Shown: one piece after another, positions 45,655 to 55,300 of the stretch
Position numbering within the stretch: position 1 is the stretch's first letter
How the letters are laid out: every line of letters begins with the position of its first letter
Assembly: GCA_963725315.1 (NCBI GenBank)
Contig: CAVRYA010000005.1
Location: forward strand, 62,001 to 126,000
DNA: 64,000 nt
Source of the DNA: JBBRHQ01 sp963725315
Lineage (GTDB): Bacteria > Actinomycetota > Thermoleophilia > Solirubrobacterales > 70-9
Direction of reading: 5' to 3'
Position numbers and translations under genes: made by a program
Notes under the pieces: model-generated
What the model saw: only the letters and a program-made list of their open reading frames with translations
Told to the model about the DNA's origin: nothing
Databases searched by the model: none

Positions 45655-46521
45655 TCAGCCGCCGGGCTTGCCCGCCGCAGGGGTCGTGCCGGAGCCAGCC
45701 GGCAGCTTTCTGTTCGTCGGATAAGCCGCCAGGTACGCGTAGGTGGCCGCGCCCTTCGGGATCTTCGGGAGCGTTGGCGGCAGGCCCTCGTTCGATTCGC
45801 GGGCGAACAGCAGCGTGTAATTGACGCCGGGAGTGCCGTACGAGTAGAAGGCGAAGTCGGCGTTGCCGCCGAGCCGCCGCGGTTTCGCCGCGGGAAACTG
45901 GTTGCCGATCACCGAGAACGGGTTTTTGTTTGGTAGCGGGCAGAGCTGCTTGCGGGTGAGCGTACCGGGCCCGATCTGGCGGGAGGCGACCGCCAGGTAC
46001 CGCTGGCAGTCGCGGCGGGTGAGCGCCGTCGCCACCTTGTTCGCCGCGGCGTCGAACTGCGGTGCGAACGGCGTGCCGGCGCTCGGCTTGCCGACGAAGG
46101 GATCAAGCAGCGCGATGTGGTACAGGCCGTCGGCGTCGACTACGAGAATCGCCGCCAGTGTCCTCGGCCCGACGGCATAGTCGAGGATGCCGCCGCCAGG
46201 ATATGCCGTCGCCCCGGTCGCCTTGCGCGAGGCGAGCCGCTTCAGAGCCGCGCATCGCTTTGGGTTGTCGAGGGTCGTGCGGCTCAGGGGGTTGAGCTTG
46301 GCTATCCGGTCACAGTCGCCGGAGCCAAGCGTGTCGTTGATACGCGTCTGCGCCTGGTCGATGGACTCCTTCGGCTTCGGCGGCCCGAGCGGCTCCGGTG
46401 CACCCTGGTCTGACCCGCCGCTGGCGCCGCCGCCGCCGAAGGCTGAGAGCAGCGCCAGCCCCGCGGCGATGCCGAGGACGGTGGCCCCCGCGGCGATGAG
46501 GACGGCGGTGCGCGCGGCTAC
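45655..46521 (-). CDS. Membrane-anchored extracytoplasmic protein, non-standard start
   Basis: About 288 residues read from the GTA at 46521: a hydrophobic helix (RTAVLIAAGATVLGIAAGLA), a Gly/Pro linker, then an exported domain with GSGDCDRIAKLNPLSRTTLD, PGGGILDYAVGPRTLAAILV, ALTRRDCQRYLAVASRQIG and NADFAFYSYGTPGVNYTLLF. No family recognised. The frame has no ATG, GTG or TTG between its upstream stop and the helix, and its first codons overlap the stop of the small gene 46518-46751. It may start by coupling at a rare codon, or be joined to the small gene by a frameshift. A GTG at 46035 lies far inside. Confidence 0.55.
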   Translation of the reverse strand, partial: VAARTAVLIAAGATVLGIAAGLALLSAFGGGGASGGSDQGAPEPLGPPKPKESIDQAQTRINDTLGSGDCDRIAKLNPLSRTTLDNPKRCAALKRLASRKATGATAYPGGGILDYAVGPRTLAAILVVDADGLYHIALLDPFVGKPSAGTPFAPQFDAAANKVATALTRRDCQRYLAVASRQIGPGTLTRKQLCPLPNKNPFSVIGNQFPAAKPRRLGGNADFAFYSYGTPGVNYTLLFARESNEGLPPTLPKIPKGAATYAYLAAYPTNRKLPAGSGTTPAAGKPGG

Positions 46522-46751
46522 TCCCCGTCGCTGCCCTCGCGTAGCTCCCGGTTGGCCCGAAGCTGGCGCTTGGCGCGCCCAACCTCGATCTGGAACTCCT
46601 CGCTGCTCTGATCCCTTCCCTCGTTAAGCGCTCGCATCACCCGACGGAGCCCACGATCGGTAAGGGTCAGCGCCTCGGCGAGCCGAGCCGGGTCGATGTC
46701 GCTTGGGAAAGCGTCCGGCGACTGCTTGTCCGGCGGGCTGTCATGGGTCAT
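46518..46751 (-). CDS. Small repeated-family protein, copy A
   Basis: 77 residues: Asp/Pro-rich N-terminus (HDSPPDKQSPDAFPSDID) and a helical core PARLAEALTLTDRGLRRVMR, QSSEEFQIEVGRAKRQLRAN, RELREGSDGE. The core has a basic, amphipathic character compatible with protein or nucleic acid binding. GGAGG precedes ATG 46751, and that upstream patch also resembles the one before copy B. The 3' ~175 bases are nearly identical to those of the copy at 56131-56646 (one difference). The family is not recognised. Confidence 0.7.
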   Translation of the reverse strand: MTHDSPPDKQSPDAFPSDIDPARLAEALTLTDRGLRRVMRALNEGRDQSSEEFQIEVGRAKRQLRANRELREGSDGE

Positions 46752-46889
46752 CTACTGTGCCTCCAGAATTATGAAATACCGCGTGGTTCGGTGCCGGCCG
46801 CCAAGCTAACACGCCTTGCGGGAGACCCGTGTTGCGCGGTGAACCAGTGGTCTTCGCTACTACGAAGACCCGATCTTCCGCCCTGAGCG

Positions 46890-46940
46890 CCGATTTTCTT
46901 AATGCAAGCGCGATTAAACGATGTGAAGTATGAAAATCGG
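46890..46940. promoter_or_regulatory. AT-rich inverted repeat in a divergent promoter region
   Basis: Inverted repeat CCGATTTTC (46890-46898) and GAAAATCGG (46932-46940) within about 240 bases (46752-46989) of unusually AT-rich DNA between the divergent small gene (copy A) and the gene at 46990. A DNA-binding-protein site or a promoter structure is possible. No sigma-factor consensus is assigned. Confidence 0.4.
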
Positions 46941-46989
46941 CTAATCAATGTGAGGATCCCAAATTCGGGCATAAAGTTGCATCCCGGAC

Positions 46990-48153
46990 ATGGCCGTGCA
47001 TCGGTACGGCGAGGGAATGCCAGAGGAGGGCCCGATCGGCGCACGGAAAATGGAAGCCGGAACTTCGAGCCCCAGCCATAGCGGCATCGGTTCGAGTTCA
47101 GCTCAGCGCGCCGTGGCCACGCTTCTCGAGCATCTCCACGGTGAGACGGACAACCTCGACCTGATCGAGGTGCAGACAAACGGCTTCGCCCTTGGCGATG
47201 AGCTCGCCCACAAGACGATCGCGCGGCTCGACGTCGATGCGGCGGCGGCGGCCCTCAGCAACGGCGGGGCGTCGCAGGGCGTCGGCTCGCTCGGGTTCCA
47301 GCCAGGGGCCTTCGACTACGCCGTGGCGGTCGATGTGCTCGAGCACATGGACCCGTGGCTGCGCTTTCGGCTCCTGTCGGAGCTGCGGCGGGTCAGCCGG
47401 CGCGGCGTCGTAATCGTCGGGCCATTCGACTCCGAGTGGGTCCGCGGCATCGATCGCATCCTCGGCGACGCCATGCCGGCAAACGGTGAACGGCCGGCGC
47501 CCCCTCCCGAGCTTCCCCGGTTGGACGAGACCCGCAGATTCTTCGAGGCCCACGGCGACCACACGGCGGTCTACGGCGACCAAAGCCTCCCGCTTTGGGC
47601 GGCGACCCGGTGCCTGTCGCTGGCCGGATCAGACCTCAACGGCGAGCTGCGCAAGCTCGACGACGCCCTCTACATCAGGTCCTCCGAGGGCGACCTCGCC
47701 AGCTACCGGCGCCTGCTGGTCTGCCTGCGTGGGTCCTCGAGCCTGAACGGAGCCGCGCTCGGCACCGGTCGCGGCGCGGATGGCCGGGAGCTGGACGGCG
47801 GATCGGTCGCCGCGATGCTGGCGACCGTTGCGCTGAGCAATGAGCTCCGCGAGCTGCACCGCCGCCTCGAGGGTGAGGAGGATCGGCTCAAGACCGCCCG
47901 CGCGATGCTCGCCCGCCGCGACGCCCAAGTCGAGGACCTCTCGCGCCGGCTCGCCGACAGCCTCACCTCCCTCTCGGTCGAGCGCGGCGAGAGGGAGCTC
48001 TCCGAGCATGAGATGGCGGCGATCAGGAAGTCGCGCTTGTGGCGGCTCATGGCTCGCCTGTATTTCGCCGTCGGTCGCGTGCGCAGCGCCGTCAAGGCCC
48101 CGGCGAGGCTGGTCCGGGACCTCTGGCGACGGCGCCGGATTCGAGCCCTGTGA
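46990..48153 (+). CDS. Methyltransferase-like protein with coiled-coil tail
   Basis: 387 residues. The N-terminal half has features of a class I methyltransferase (FDYAVAVDVLEHMDPWLRFR, ELRRVSRRGVVIVGPFDSEW), but the glycine-rich SAM-binding motif I is not seen in front of it; LDLIEVQTNGFALGD occupies that place. The C-terminal third is a predicted coiled coil (ELRELHRRLEGEEDRLKTAR, REREL-type heptads) ending in basic helices. Methyltransferases with coiled coils occur in glycan loci controlling chain length. Its stop overlaps the next start (GTGA). Confidence 0.6.
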   Translation: MAVHRYGEGMPEEGPIGARKMEAGTSSPSHSGIGSSSAQRAVATLLEHLHGETDNLDLIEVQTNGFALGDELAHKTIARLDVDAAAAALSNGGASQGVGSLGFQPGAFDYAVAVDVLEHMDPWLRFRLLSELRRVSRRGVVIVGPFDSEWVRGIDRILGDAMPANGERPAPPPELPRLDETRRFFEAHGDHTAVYGDQSLPLWAATRCLSLAGSDLNGELRKLDDALYIRSSEGDLASYRRLLVCLRGSSSLNGAALGTGRGADGRELDGGSVAAMLATVALSNELRELHRRLEGEEDRLKTARAMLARRDAQVEDLSRRLADSLTSLSVERGERELSEHEMAAIRKSRLWRLMARLYFAVGRVRSAVKAPARLVRDLWRRRRIRAL

Positions 48154-49802
48154 GGAACACCATCGGCGCCGGGACCTGGACGCAAGCCTTCTCGCGCACA
48201 TCGGCGCGAGAGCTGAAGGCGATGCGCCGCGTTGCGCTGGAAGCCTGGCCGCGTCGGCGCATCAGCCTGCTGACGACGCTCCGGGATCCCCACGAGGCCT
48301 GGATCCGGGCGACGTTCGACTCGCTGCGGCGCCAGGCCTATCCGACCTGGGAGTGGTGCATCTGCGACGATGGGTCGGCCCTTCCCCACGTCACCTCGAG
48401 CCTGCGGGCCCTTCGCGGCGGCCGGCGCCTCAAGGTGCGCAGGGCCCCCGAGCCGGCCGGAGAGGCCGCCGGCCTGACCCGGGCACTCGAGGCATCCGCC
48501 GGCGAGTTCTGCGCGGTGATTGGCTGCGGGGACTCGCTCGCGCCGGACGCCCTCTTCCGCGTCGTCGAGCTCATGGCGGTCTCGGGCGCGGACGTCATCT
48601 ACACGGACGAGAACTCGATCGACGTGGCGGGGGAGCTAAGCGACCCGATCCTCAAGCCGTCGTGGTCGCCCGAACTCCTACTGTCCACCAACTACGTCGG
48701 CCGCCTGTGCGTGATCCGACGGCGGGTGATCGACGCCGCGGGCGGGATCTGCTCGGGCTCGGGCGGGGGGTCCGAGCACGACCTGCTGCTGCGCGTGGCC
48801 GAGCGCGCGAAGGTCGTTCGGCACCTGCCGGGGATCCTCTACCATCGCCGCCGGCTCCCGCACAGCGTCGAGGCGCCCGCGCTATCGCCGGCGGCAGCAG
48901 AGGCGGCCCTCGCCCGCCGCGGCGAGGATGGCTCGGTGCGGGCGAACGGCGACGGCTCGCTTCTGATCCGCCGCCGGGCCAGCTACGTCTCGACGGTCAC
49001 CGCGCTCGTCCGCCTTCCGCCCGCTGCGACCAAGGCCCGGGTCCTCGACCAGCTCGAGCGCTGCGAGCGGATCGACGAGGTGATCGTCGTCGGCGGCTCA
49101 TCGGGATCGGCACCCGGCGTCGAGGCCGCGCAAGACCCCTCGACAGCCCGCGCCGCGAACCTCACAGCGTCGAGGACCACGAGCGAATACCTGCTGTTTT
49201 GCGACGGCGAGGGCCACCTCGCCAAGGGCGCCGGCGACGCGTGGATTGGCGAGCTGCTCGCGCACGCGGAGCGTCGGGGCGTCGGGGCGGTGGGTTGCAG
49301 GCTCTTGTACCGGGACGGCCGGCTTCGTCAGGGCGGGCGGTCGATCGACCTGGGAGCGCTCTCGCAGCGACCATCGGAGCGGATCCCCGACGCCGACGAC
49401 GCGTCACGGTGGGACGATCGGCCGTTCAACCCGGCGATCGTTCGCGCTGACTGCATGGTGATCGCGCGCGACCGGTTCGAGGCCGTGGGCGGCTTCGACG
49501 CGACGCGCCTGCCGCGCTCGCTCTACGACGTCGACCTCACCCTGCGCCTGCGCGAGCGCGGCCTGCGAAACGTCTACACGCCCGACGTCACGTTCGTCTG
49601 CGGGTTCGCGCGCGAAGCCCCGCCTGCGAATGAAATCGCCTACCTGTGGGAGCGCTGGTGGGAGGAGCTCGGCGAGGCGCTGTCCGACCAGCACGAGGCG
49701 GCCCGGCTCGCTCGCCGGGACTCCGCCGGCCTCTCGATTCCGACGACGCTGTCCCCACAGTCGCGCCGGCGGCCGGGACCTGAGGTGCCATGCGAATCCT
49801 GA
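48150..49802 (+). CDS. GT2-family glycosyltransferase, two-part
   Basis: About 550 residues from GTG 48150, overlapping the previous stop. GT-A fold with RISLLTTLRDPHEAWIRATF, YPTWEWCICDDGSALPHVTS, nucleotide-binding region, DVIYTDENSIDVAGE (DxD-like), and KPSWSPELLLSTNYVGRLCV. A second, poorer GT2-like part follows (YVSTVTALVRLPPAATKARV, ASRTTSEYLLFCDGEGHLAK, VRADCMVIARDRFEAVGGFD), as in double-GT2 proteins of actinobacterial glycan clusters. Coupled to the preceding gene, and its stop overlaps the next start. Confidence 0.85.
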   Translation: MRNTIGAGTWTQAFSRTSARELKAMRRVALEAWPRRRISLLTTLRDPHEAWIRATFDSLRRQAYPTWEWCICDDGSALPHVTSSLRALRGGRRLKVRRAPEPAGEAAGLTRALEASAGEFCAVIGCGDSLAPDALFRVVELMAVSGADVIYTDENSIDVAGELSDPILKPSWSPELLLSTNYVGRLCVIRRRVIDAAGGICSGSGGGSEHDLLLRVAERAKVVRHLPGILYHRRRLPHSVEAPALSPAAAEAALARRGEDGSVRANGDGSLLIRRRASYVSTVTALVRLPPAATKARVLDQLERCERIDEVIVVGGSSGSAPGVEAAQDPSTARAANLTASRTTSEYLLFCDGEGHLAKGAGDAWIGELLAHAERRGVGAVGCRLLYRDGRLRQGGRSIDLGALSQRPSERIPDADDASRWDDRPFNPAIVRADCMVIARDRFEAVGGFDATRLPRSLYDVDLTLRLRERGLRNVYTPDVTFVCGFAREAPPANEIAYLWERWWEELGEALSDQHEAARLARRDSAGLSIPTTLSPQSRRRPGPEVPCES

Positions 49803-52303
49803 TCGTCGTCCACCAGTTCATGCCGCGGCACTACGCCGGCACCGAGGTGGTGACCCGCGACGCCAGCCTGGAGCTGCTGCGCCGGGGCCACGACGTCCAT
49901 CTCCTCACCGCCGAGCGGGCCCCACGGCGGGATTCGAGCCGGATCATGGCCCGCGACTACAACTACCGAGGGCTGAAGGTGCACGCGATCGAGCTGCCGA
50001 AGCCGGTGACGCAAATCGAGGCGATCGACCGCGAGTACGGCACTGCCGCCGTCACCGAGCACGTCCGCGAGCACGTGGAGCGGCTGCGGCCCGAGGTCAT
50101 CCACGTCTACCACCTCGCCGGTCTGGGTGCTTCCGTGGTCGATGTGCTCGCCGCCCAGCGGGTCCCCCTGATCTACACGGCGACGGACTTCTGGTCGGTG
50201 TGCACGCAGTGCATCCTCGTCAAGCCGAGCGGAGAGATGTGTTCGGGGCCCGACGAGATCTCCTCCAACTGTCTCGAGTGCCACCGGGCGGAGCGGCTCG
50301 CGTCCCGCGACGTCCCCACGGGGACGGGACGGCGCCGTGCGATGTATCGCAAGCTCGCCAGCCGGGCGCTGGCGGAGCGCCCGGGCGAGCATCCGAACAT
50401 GCGGAAGATCCGGGTGATGCTGGAGCGGAACGATTTCGTACGCAAGCGGATCAACTCGGTCGATGCGGTTCTTGCTCCGACGCAGCTGATGGCGAGGATG
50501 CTGACCCAGAACGGGATCCGCCCCGAGCTTGTTCGTCATTCCCCATACGGACTCGAGCTCGGCTCCTTCGCCGCGGCCCGCGAGCGCAGACGGCCGGCGT
50601 CGACGGTGCGGTTCGGCTATGTCGGGACGCTCCGCGAGCCCAAGGGCGTCGAGATCCTCCTCGAGGCCTTCAGGCGCCTTCCTGAGAGCTGCGACGCGAG
50701 CCTTCGGATCGTCGGCGACATGCGCGACGTGCCCTCCTACGTGCGGTCGCTGTATGTGGGCGCGCGGGAGGACCGTCGGATCAACTTCACGGGCGTCGTC
50801 CCCAACGAACGAACGGCGGAGCAGCTGGCCAACATCGATGTCCTGGTCGTCCCGTCAACCTGGTACGAGAACTCGCCGACGACCATCCTCTTGGCCTTCG
50901 CCGCGGGCGTCCCGGCGATCGCCTCGGACATCCCCGGGGTCACCGAGATCGTCCGGCCCGACGCCAACGCGCTTCTGTTCAAGATGGGAGACGCCGGCGA
51001 GCTCGCCGATTGCATGCGGTTGGTCGTCGACGACGCGCGACTGCTGTCGAGGCTTCGCACGAACGCGGAGGGCCTACGGACCGTCGAGGAAAGCACCGAT
51101 GAGGCGCTGGAGCTCTACGATTCCCTCCGCGCGACGCACCGCGCTAATGGAACGTCGGCGCGGAACGGCGACGGCGAGCGCGTCGCGGTCACGGAGCGCC
51201 TCGCGGTCGAGCGGGTTGCGGCGGCCGTCCGGACGTCCGCGCCCCGAATCGGTGGAGCTTCCCACGTGCCCCGCCGGCGCGCTTCGCTTCGCGGCCTTGG
51301 CAAGCGGATGCGACGGCGAGAGGCGCGAACGCGTCCGGCACAGGCGACCGGAGAGCTTAGGCGGCCGCCGTTCCTGATTACCGGCAGGGCGAGGTCCGGC
51401 ACCTCGTGGGTGATGCGCATCCTCGACGCCCACCCGGAGATCCTCTGCCGCGGCGAGGGGCGCTTCTATGGCGCGCGCTACCGGCTCGGCGACAGCAAAG
51501 TCCGGTCCCTCCACGGCGCGCTCTTGGCGTCGAGGCCGCTCCGAGACTGGGCCGAGAGCTCGGGCTGGACGCGCGACCGCGACTTCCGCGAGGAGATCGG
51601 CGAGATGACCGCGATCCTCGCCGACCACGTTCTCGCCCGCGAGCTCGCCCGCTCCGGGAAGCGCATGGTCGGAGACAAGACGCCGCTCACCACCGCGACA
51701 ATGCTCCGCGAGCTGGCGAAGCTGCGGCCAGGAACGAAGGTGGCGCACATCATCCGCGACGGCCGCGACGTCGCGATCTCGTCGGTGCACCACCTCTGGA
51801 GCAGCGATGTCCGGAACGGTGGGTTCCATCGCCTGAGCCCCGAGCAGGTCCGACTCAGGCAGGAGTACCGCGAGGACCCCGAGGGATTCCTGGCCAGCGG
51901 CCGGAGCATCTTCGCGGACGGGATGCTCGCCGGCACAGCCCGCGACTGGGCGCGGCTGGTGCGGGGCGCGATGCGCGATGGCAGCCGCGAGCTTGGTTCC
52001 GACTACCTCGAGCTGCGTTACGAGCGGCTGCTCGAGAACGGCTCGGAGGAGGTCGGTCGCCTCCTGGAGTTCCTCGGCGCCGACGGGCGGGCGGGGACCG
52101 TCAGCCAGTGCCTGGAGCGGGCTCGCTTCGAGCGATCGTCCGGCGGCCGCCCGGCGGGCGAGGAGGACTCGTCCTCGCCGGTGCGGCTTGGGCGAGCCGG
52201 CGACTGGCGGCGGGTGTTCACCCGCCAGGACAAGCGTGAGTTCGAGGAGGCCGCCGGCGACCTCCTTGTCGAGCTCGGATACGAGCAGGAAGGGGACTGG
52301 TAG
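49790..52303 (+). CDS. Glycosyltransferase (GT4)-sulfotransferase fusion protein
   Basis: 837 residues. ~1-440: GT4 (GT-B fold) with MRILIVVHQFMPRHYAGTEV, HVYHLAGLGASVVDVLA, a cysteine-rich insertion (FWSVCTQCILVKPSGEMC, SSNCLECHRAERL), FGYVGTLREPKGVEILLEAF, PSTWYENSPTTILLAFAAGV. A basic linker (~440-530) leads to a sulfotransferase (~535-837): FLITGRARSGTSWVMRILDA, RGEGRFYGARY, VGDKTPLTTATMLRELAKL, HIIRDGRDVAISSVHHLW. The order is opposite to the fusion at 38340. Overlaps the GT2 gene by 13 bases. Confidence 0.85.
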   Translation: MRILIVVHQFMPRHYAGTEVVTRDASLELLRRGHDVHLLTAERAPRRDSSRIMARDYNYRGLKVHAIELPKPVTQIEAIDREYGTAAVTEHVREHVERLRPEVIHVYHLAGLGASVVDVLAAQRVPLIYTATDFWSVCTQCILVKPSGEMCSGPDEISSNCLECHRAERLASRDVPTGTGRRRAMYRKLASRALAERPGEHPNMRKIRVMLERNDFVRKRINSVDAVLAPTQLMARMLTQNGIRPELVRHSPYGLELGSFAAARERRRPASTVRFGYVGTLREPKGVEILLEAFRRLPESCDASLRIVGDMRDVPSYVRSLYVGAREDRRINFTGVVPNERTAEQLANIDVLVVPSTWYENSPTTILLAFAAGVPAIASDIPGVTEIVRPDANALLFKMGDAGELADCMRLVVDDARLLSRLRTNAEGLRTVEESTDEALELYDSLRATHRANGTSARNGDGERVAVTERLAVERVAAAVRTSAPRIGGASHVPRRRASLRGLGKRMRRREARTRPAQATGELRRPPFLITGRARSGTSWVMRILDAHPEILCRGEGRFYGARYRLGDSKVRSLHGALLASRPLRDWAESSGWTRDRDFREEIGEMTAILADHVLARELARSGKRMVGDKTPLTTATMLRELAKLRPGTKVAHIIRDGRDVAISSVHHLWSSDVRNGGFHRLSPEQVRLRQEYREDPEGFLASGRSIFADGMLAGTARDWARLVRGAMRDGSRELGSDYLELRYERLLENGSEEVGRLLEFLGADGRAGTVSQCLERARFERSSGGRPAGEEDSSSPVRLGRAGDWRRVFTRQDKREFEEAAGDLLVELGYEQEGDW

Positions 52304-52306
52304 GGA

Positions 52307-55300
52307 ATGAGGATCGACGTCCAAACACCGCGAACGAGTTACGGGATCCTGGCCGCGATCGGCGTCGCGCTCGCGCTCGCGCTCTGTGTCCTGGCCACCC
52401 AGCCCTTCGAGGCTCCCGCCGCCCAGCACTCGGACGCGACTGCCCACCACTCGACATTTCGCCACTCGCTGCGGCAGACGAGGATGATGGAGAGTGCCGT
52501 GCTCGGGCCCGAGCATGCCGCCGAGCACGTCGCGGTGCTCCGCGCGGAGCGCAAGTGGGCCCGGCTCGGCCACCAGCCGCACAGGAACAACCCGAGGGAG
52601 GCACTTTCGTCGAAGGCCGCCGCGCCACTGGCGTCCACGGGCTCGCCCTCGCAGGTCGGCCAGTGGACGCAGGCGCCGTTCCAGCTTCCCACCTTCGCCA
52701 TCAACACCACCGTGCTCCCGACGGGGAAGGTGCTGATCTGGGGTCGGCCGCCTGCTACGGGCAACGGCAGCCCGCGACCGAACGTGGGCGAGGCGGCCCT
52801 GTGGTCGCCGTGGCTCGGGACCGGCAGCAACGCGTTCCAGCAGGTCACGCCGCCGGTGATCGACGTCGACGGCCCCGGCGGCCAGCCGCCCGCCCCGGCG
52901 CCGTTCTTCTGCTCAGGCCTCTCACAGCTCCCGAACGGCCAGGTGCTGGTCGCCGGCGGCAACCTGATCTACGGCGACACCTTCCCCAACGATGGCTACA
53001 CCGCCAATTTCGCGGGGTTGCAGACGGTCTTCACCTTCGATCCCTTCAGCGAGACGTGGACGCAGCAGCCCTCGATGGCGCATGGACGCTGGTATCCGAC
53101 CCAGACGCTGCTCCCGGACGGACGCACGATCATCAGCGGCGGCCTCAGCGACGTGCCGCCCGGCGGAGTTCAGAACAACACTCTCGAGGTCTTCAACCCG
53201 CCGTCCACGCCTCGGCGGCCAGGGCTCGATCGATGCAGAAGCCCGAGCGCCGACAAGAACTTCGGGCTCTATCCCCGCACCTTCACCCTCGACACCGGCG
53301 GCAGCGTGCTGTTCGCCGGGCCGCAGAGCCTCCACACCTGGAAGCTCGACACCACCAGCTTCACCTGGAAGGGCTACCCGCACTTGTCGCGCAACCGGAT
53401 GTACGGCAACGCGGTGCGACTGCCCGGCGGCCCGTCGGGCTCCGACACCTTCACCGAGCTCGGCGGCTACGACATCAACCCTCCTCCTGGCGGCTCGTTC
53501 CAGCCGGCCACCGAGACCACCGAGACGACGAACGCCGATGTGCAGGGCCCCTCCTGGACGCCCGGCGCGTCGTGGAACGTCGCCCGGGCGAACTCGAACA
53601 CCGTGCTGCTGCCCGACGGCTCGATGGTGACCGTCGGCGGGGGCAGCGGCTACGACGCCAACAACGGTGGCGGCTACGTCACCTACGCCGACGGCCGCGC
53701 CCGCCAGGTCGAGCTCTATGACCCACAGACCGAACAGCTGGACGCTCGGGCCGGCCCAGCAGGAGGACCGCGCCTATCACTCGACGGCGGTGCTGCTGCC
53801 CGATGGCCGGGTGTTCTCGGGCGGGGACGACCTCCATCCCCTGGAGTCGAACGGCATTCCCAGCCAGACCGACAAGGCCGAGATCTACTCACCGCCGTAC
53901 CTGTTCAAGGGCACGCGGCCGGCAGATCGACTCGGCCCCGCAGACGATCAGGTGGGGCGATGCCTTCGGGATCCACACCGCGAGCCCGAACATCGACAAG
54001 GCGGTGCTGATGGCCCCGGGCGCGACGACACACGGCTTCGACGCCGATCAGCGCTACGTCGACCTCAAGGTCCTCGACAAGGTCGGCGGCCAGGGAGTCG
54101 ACGTGGTGTCGCCGCCGTCGGCCAACGTCGCGCCACCTGGCTACTACATGCTCTTCCTGATCAACGATTCCGGAGTGCCATCGGTGGCGAGCTGGGTGCG
54201 GATCGATCCCTCGGCGCCTGACCGGCCGACGATCGGCGCCCCGCCCACGGGCGACTTCAACGGCGACGGCTTTCCCGACCTGGCCGTCGGTGCGCCGGGC
54301 GAGGACGTGGGGTCGGCGACCGACGCCGGCGCGGTCAACGTGATCTACGGCTCCGGGGGCGGACTCACCGCGACCGGCAACCAGGTCTTGACCCAGAACG
54401 ACGTCGGGGGCGGCGAGACCGCGGCCGAGCGGCGACCGGTTCGGCGACGGCGGTCGCCGTCGGCGACTTCAACCACGACGGCTTCGCGGATCTCGCGGTC
54501 GGTGCCCCTGGCGAGAACGCCGGGCTCGGCGAACGACGCCGGCGCCGTCGACGTCCTCTACGGCTCGCCCAACGGGCTGTCGGCGAGCGGTGCTCAGGTC
54601 CGGGCCCAAGGCGGTGCGGGGATCCAGGGCAGCCCCGAGGCCGGCGATCGGTTCGGGGCGGCGCTCGCGGCCGGCGACCTCGAACGGCGACGGCCGCGAC
54701 GACCTCGCTGTCGGGGCGCCCGGCCGAGGCGATCGGGACGACGGCCGGCGCCGGCGCGGTCAACGTGATCTACGGCTCCGGCGGCGGGCTGACCTCGACC
54801 GGCAACCAGCTCTGGAGCCAGGACAGCGCCGGCATCGCCGAGGTCGCCGAGGCCGGCGACTCGTTCGGCGCCGCGCTCGCGGCCGGCGACCTCAACGGCG
54901 ACGGCCGCGCCGACCTCGCGGTCGGGGTGCCCGTCCGAGACGATCGGGACGACGCCGGCGCCGGCGCGGTCAACGTGATCTACGGCTCCGGCGCCGGCGC
55001 TCACCTCGACCGGCAACCAGCTCTGGACGCCAGAACAGCGCCGACATCGCCGACGCGGCCGAGGCCGGCGACTCGCTTCGGCGCCGCGCTCGCGGCCGGC
55101 GACCTCAACGGCGACGGCCGCGCCGACCTCGCGGTCGGGGTGCCCGGTCCGAGAGCGATCGGGACGACGACCGGCGCCGGCGCGGTCAACGTGATCTACG
55201 GCTCCGGCGCCGGCCTCACGCTCGACCGGCAACCAGCTCTGGAGCCAGAACAGCACCGACATCAAGGACGCCGCCGAGGCCGGCGATCGGTTCGGCTCGG

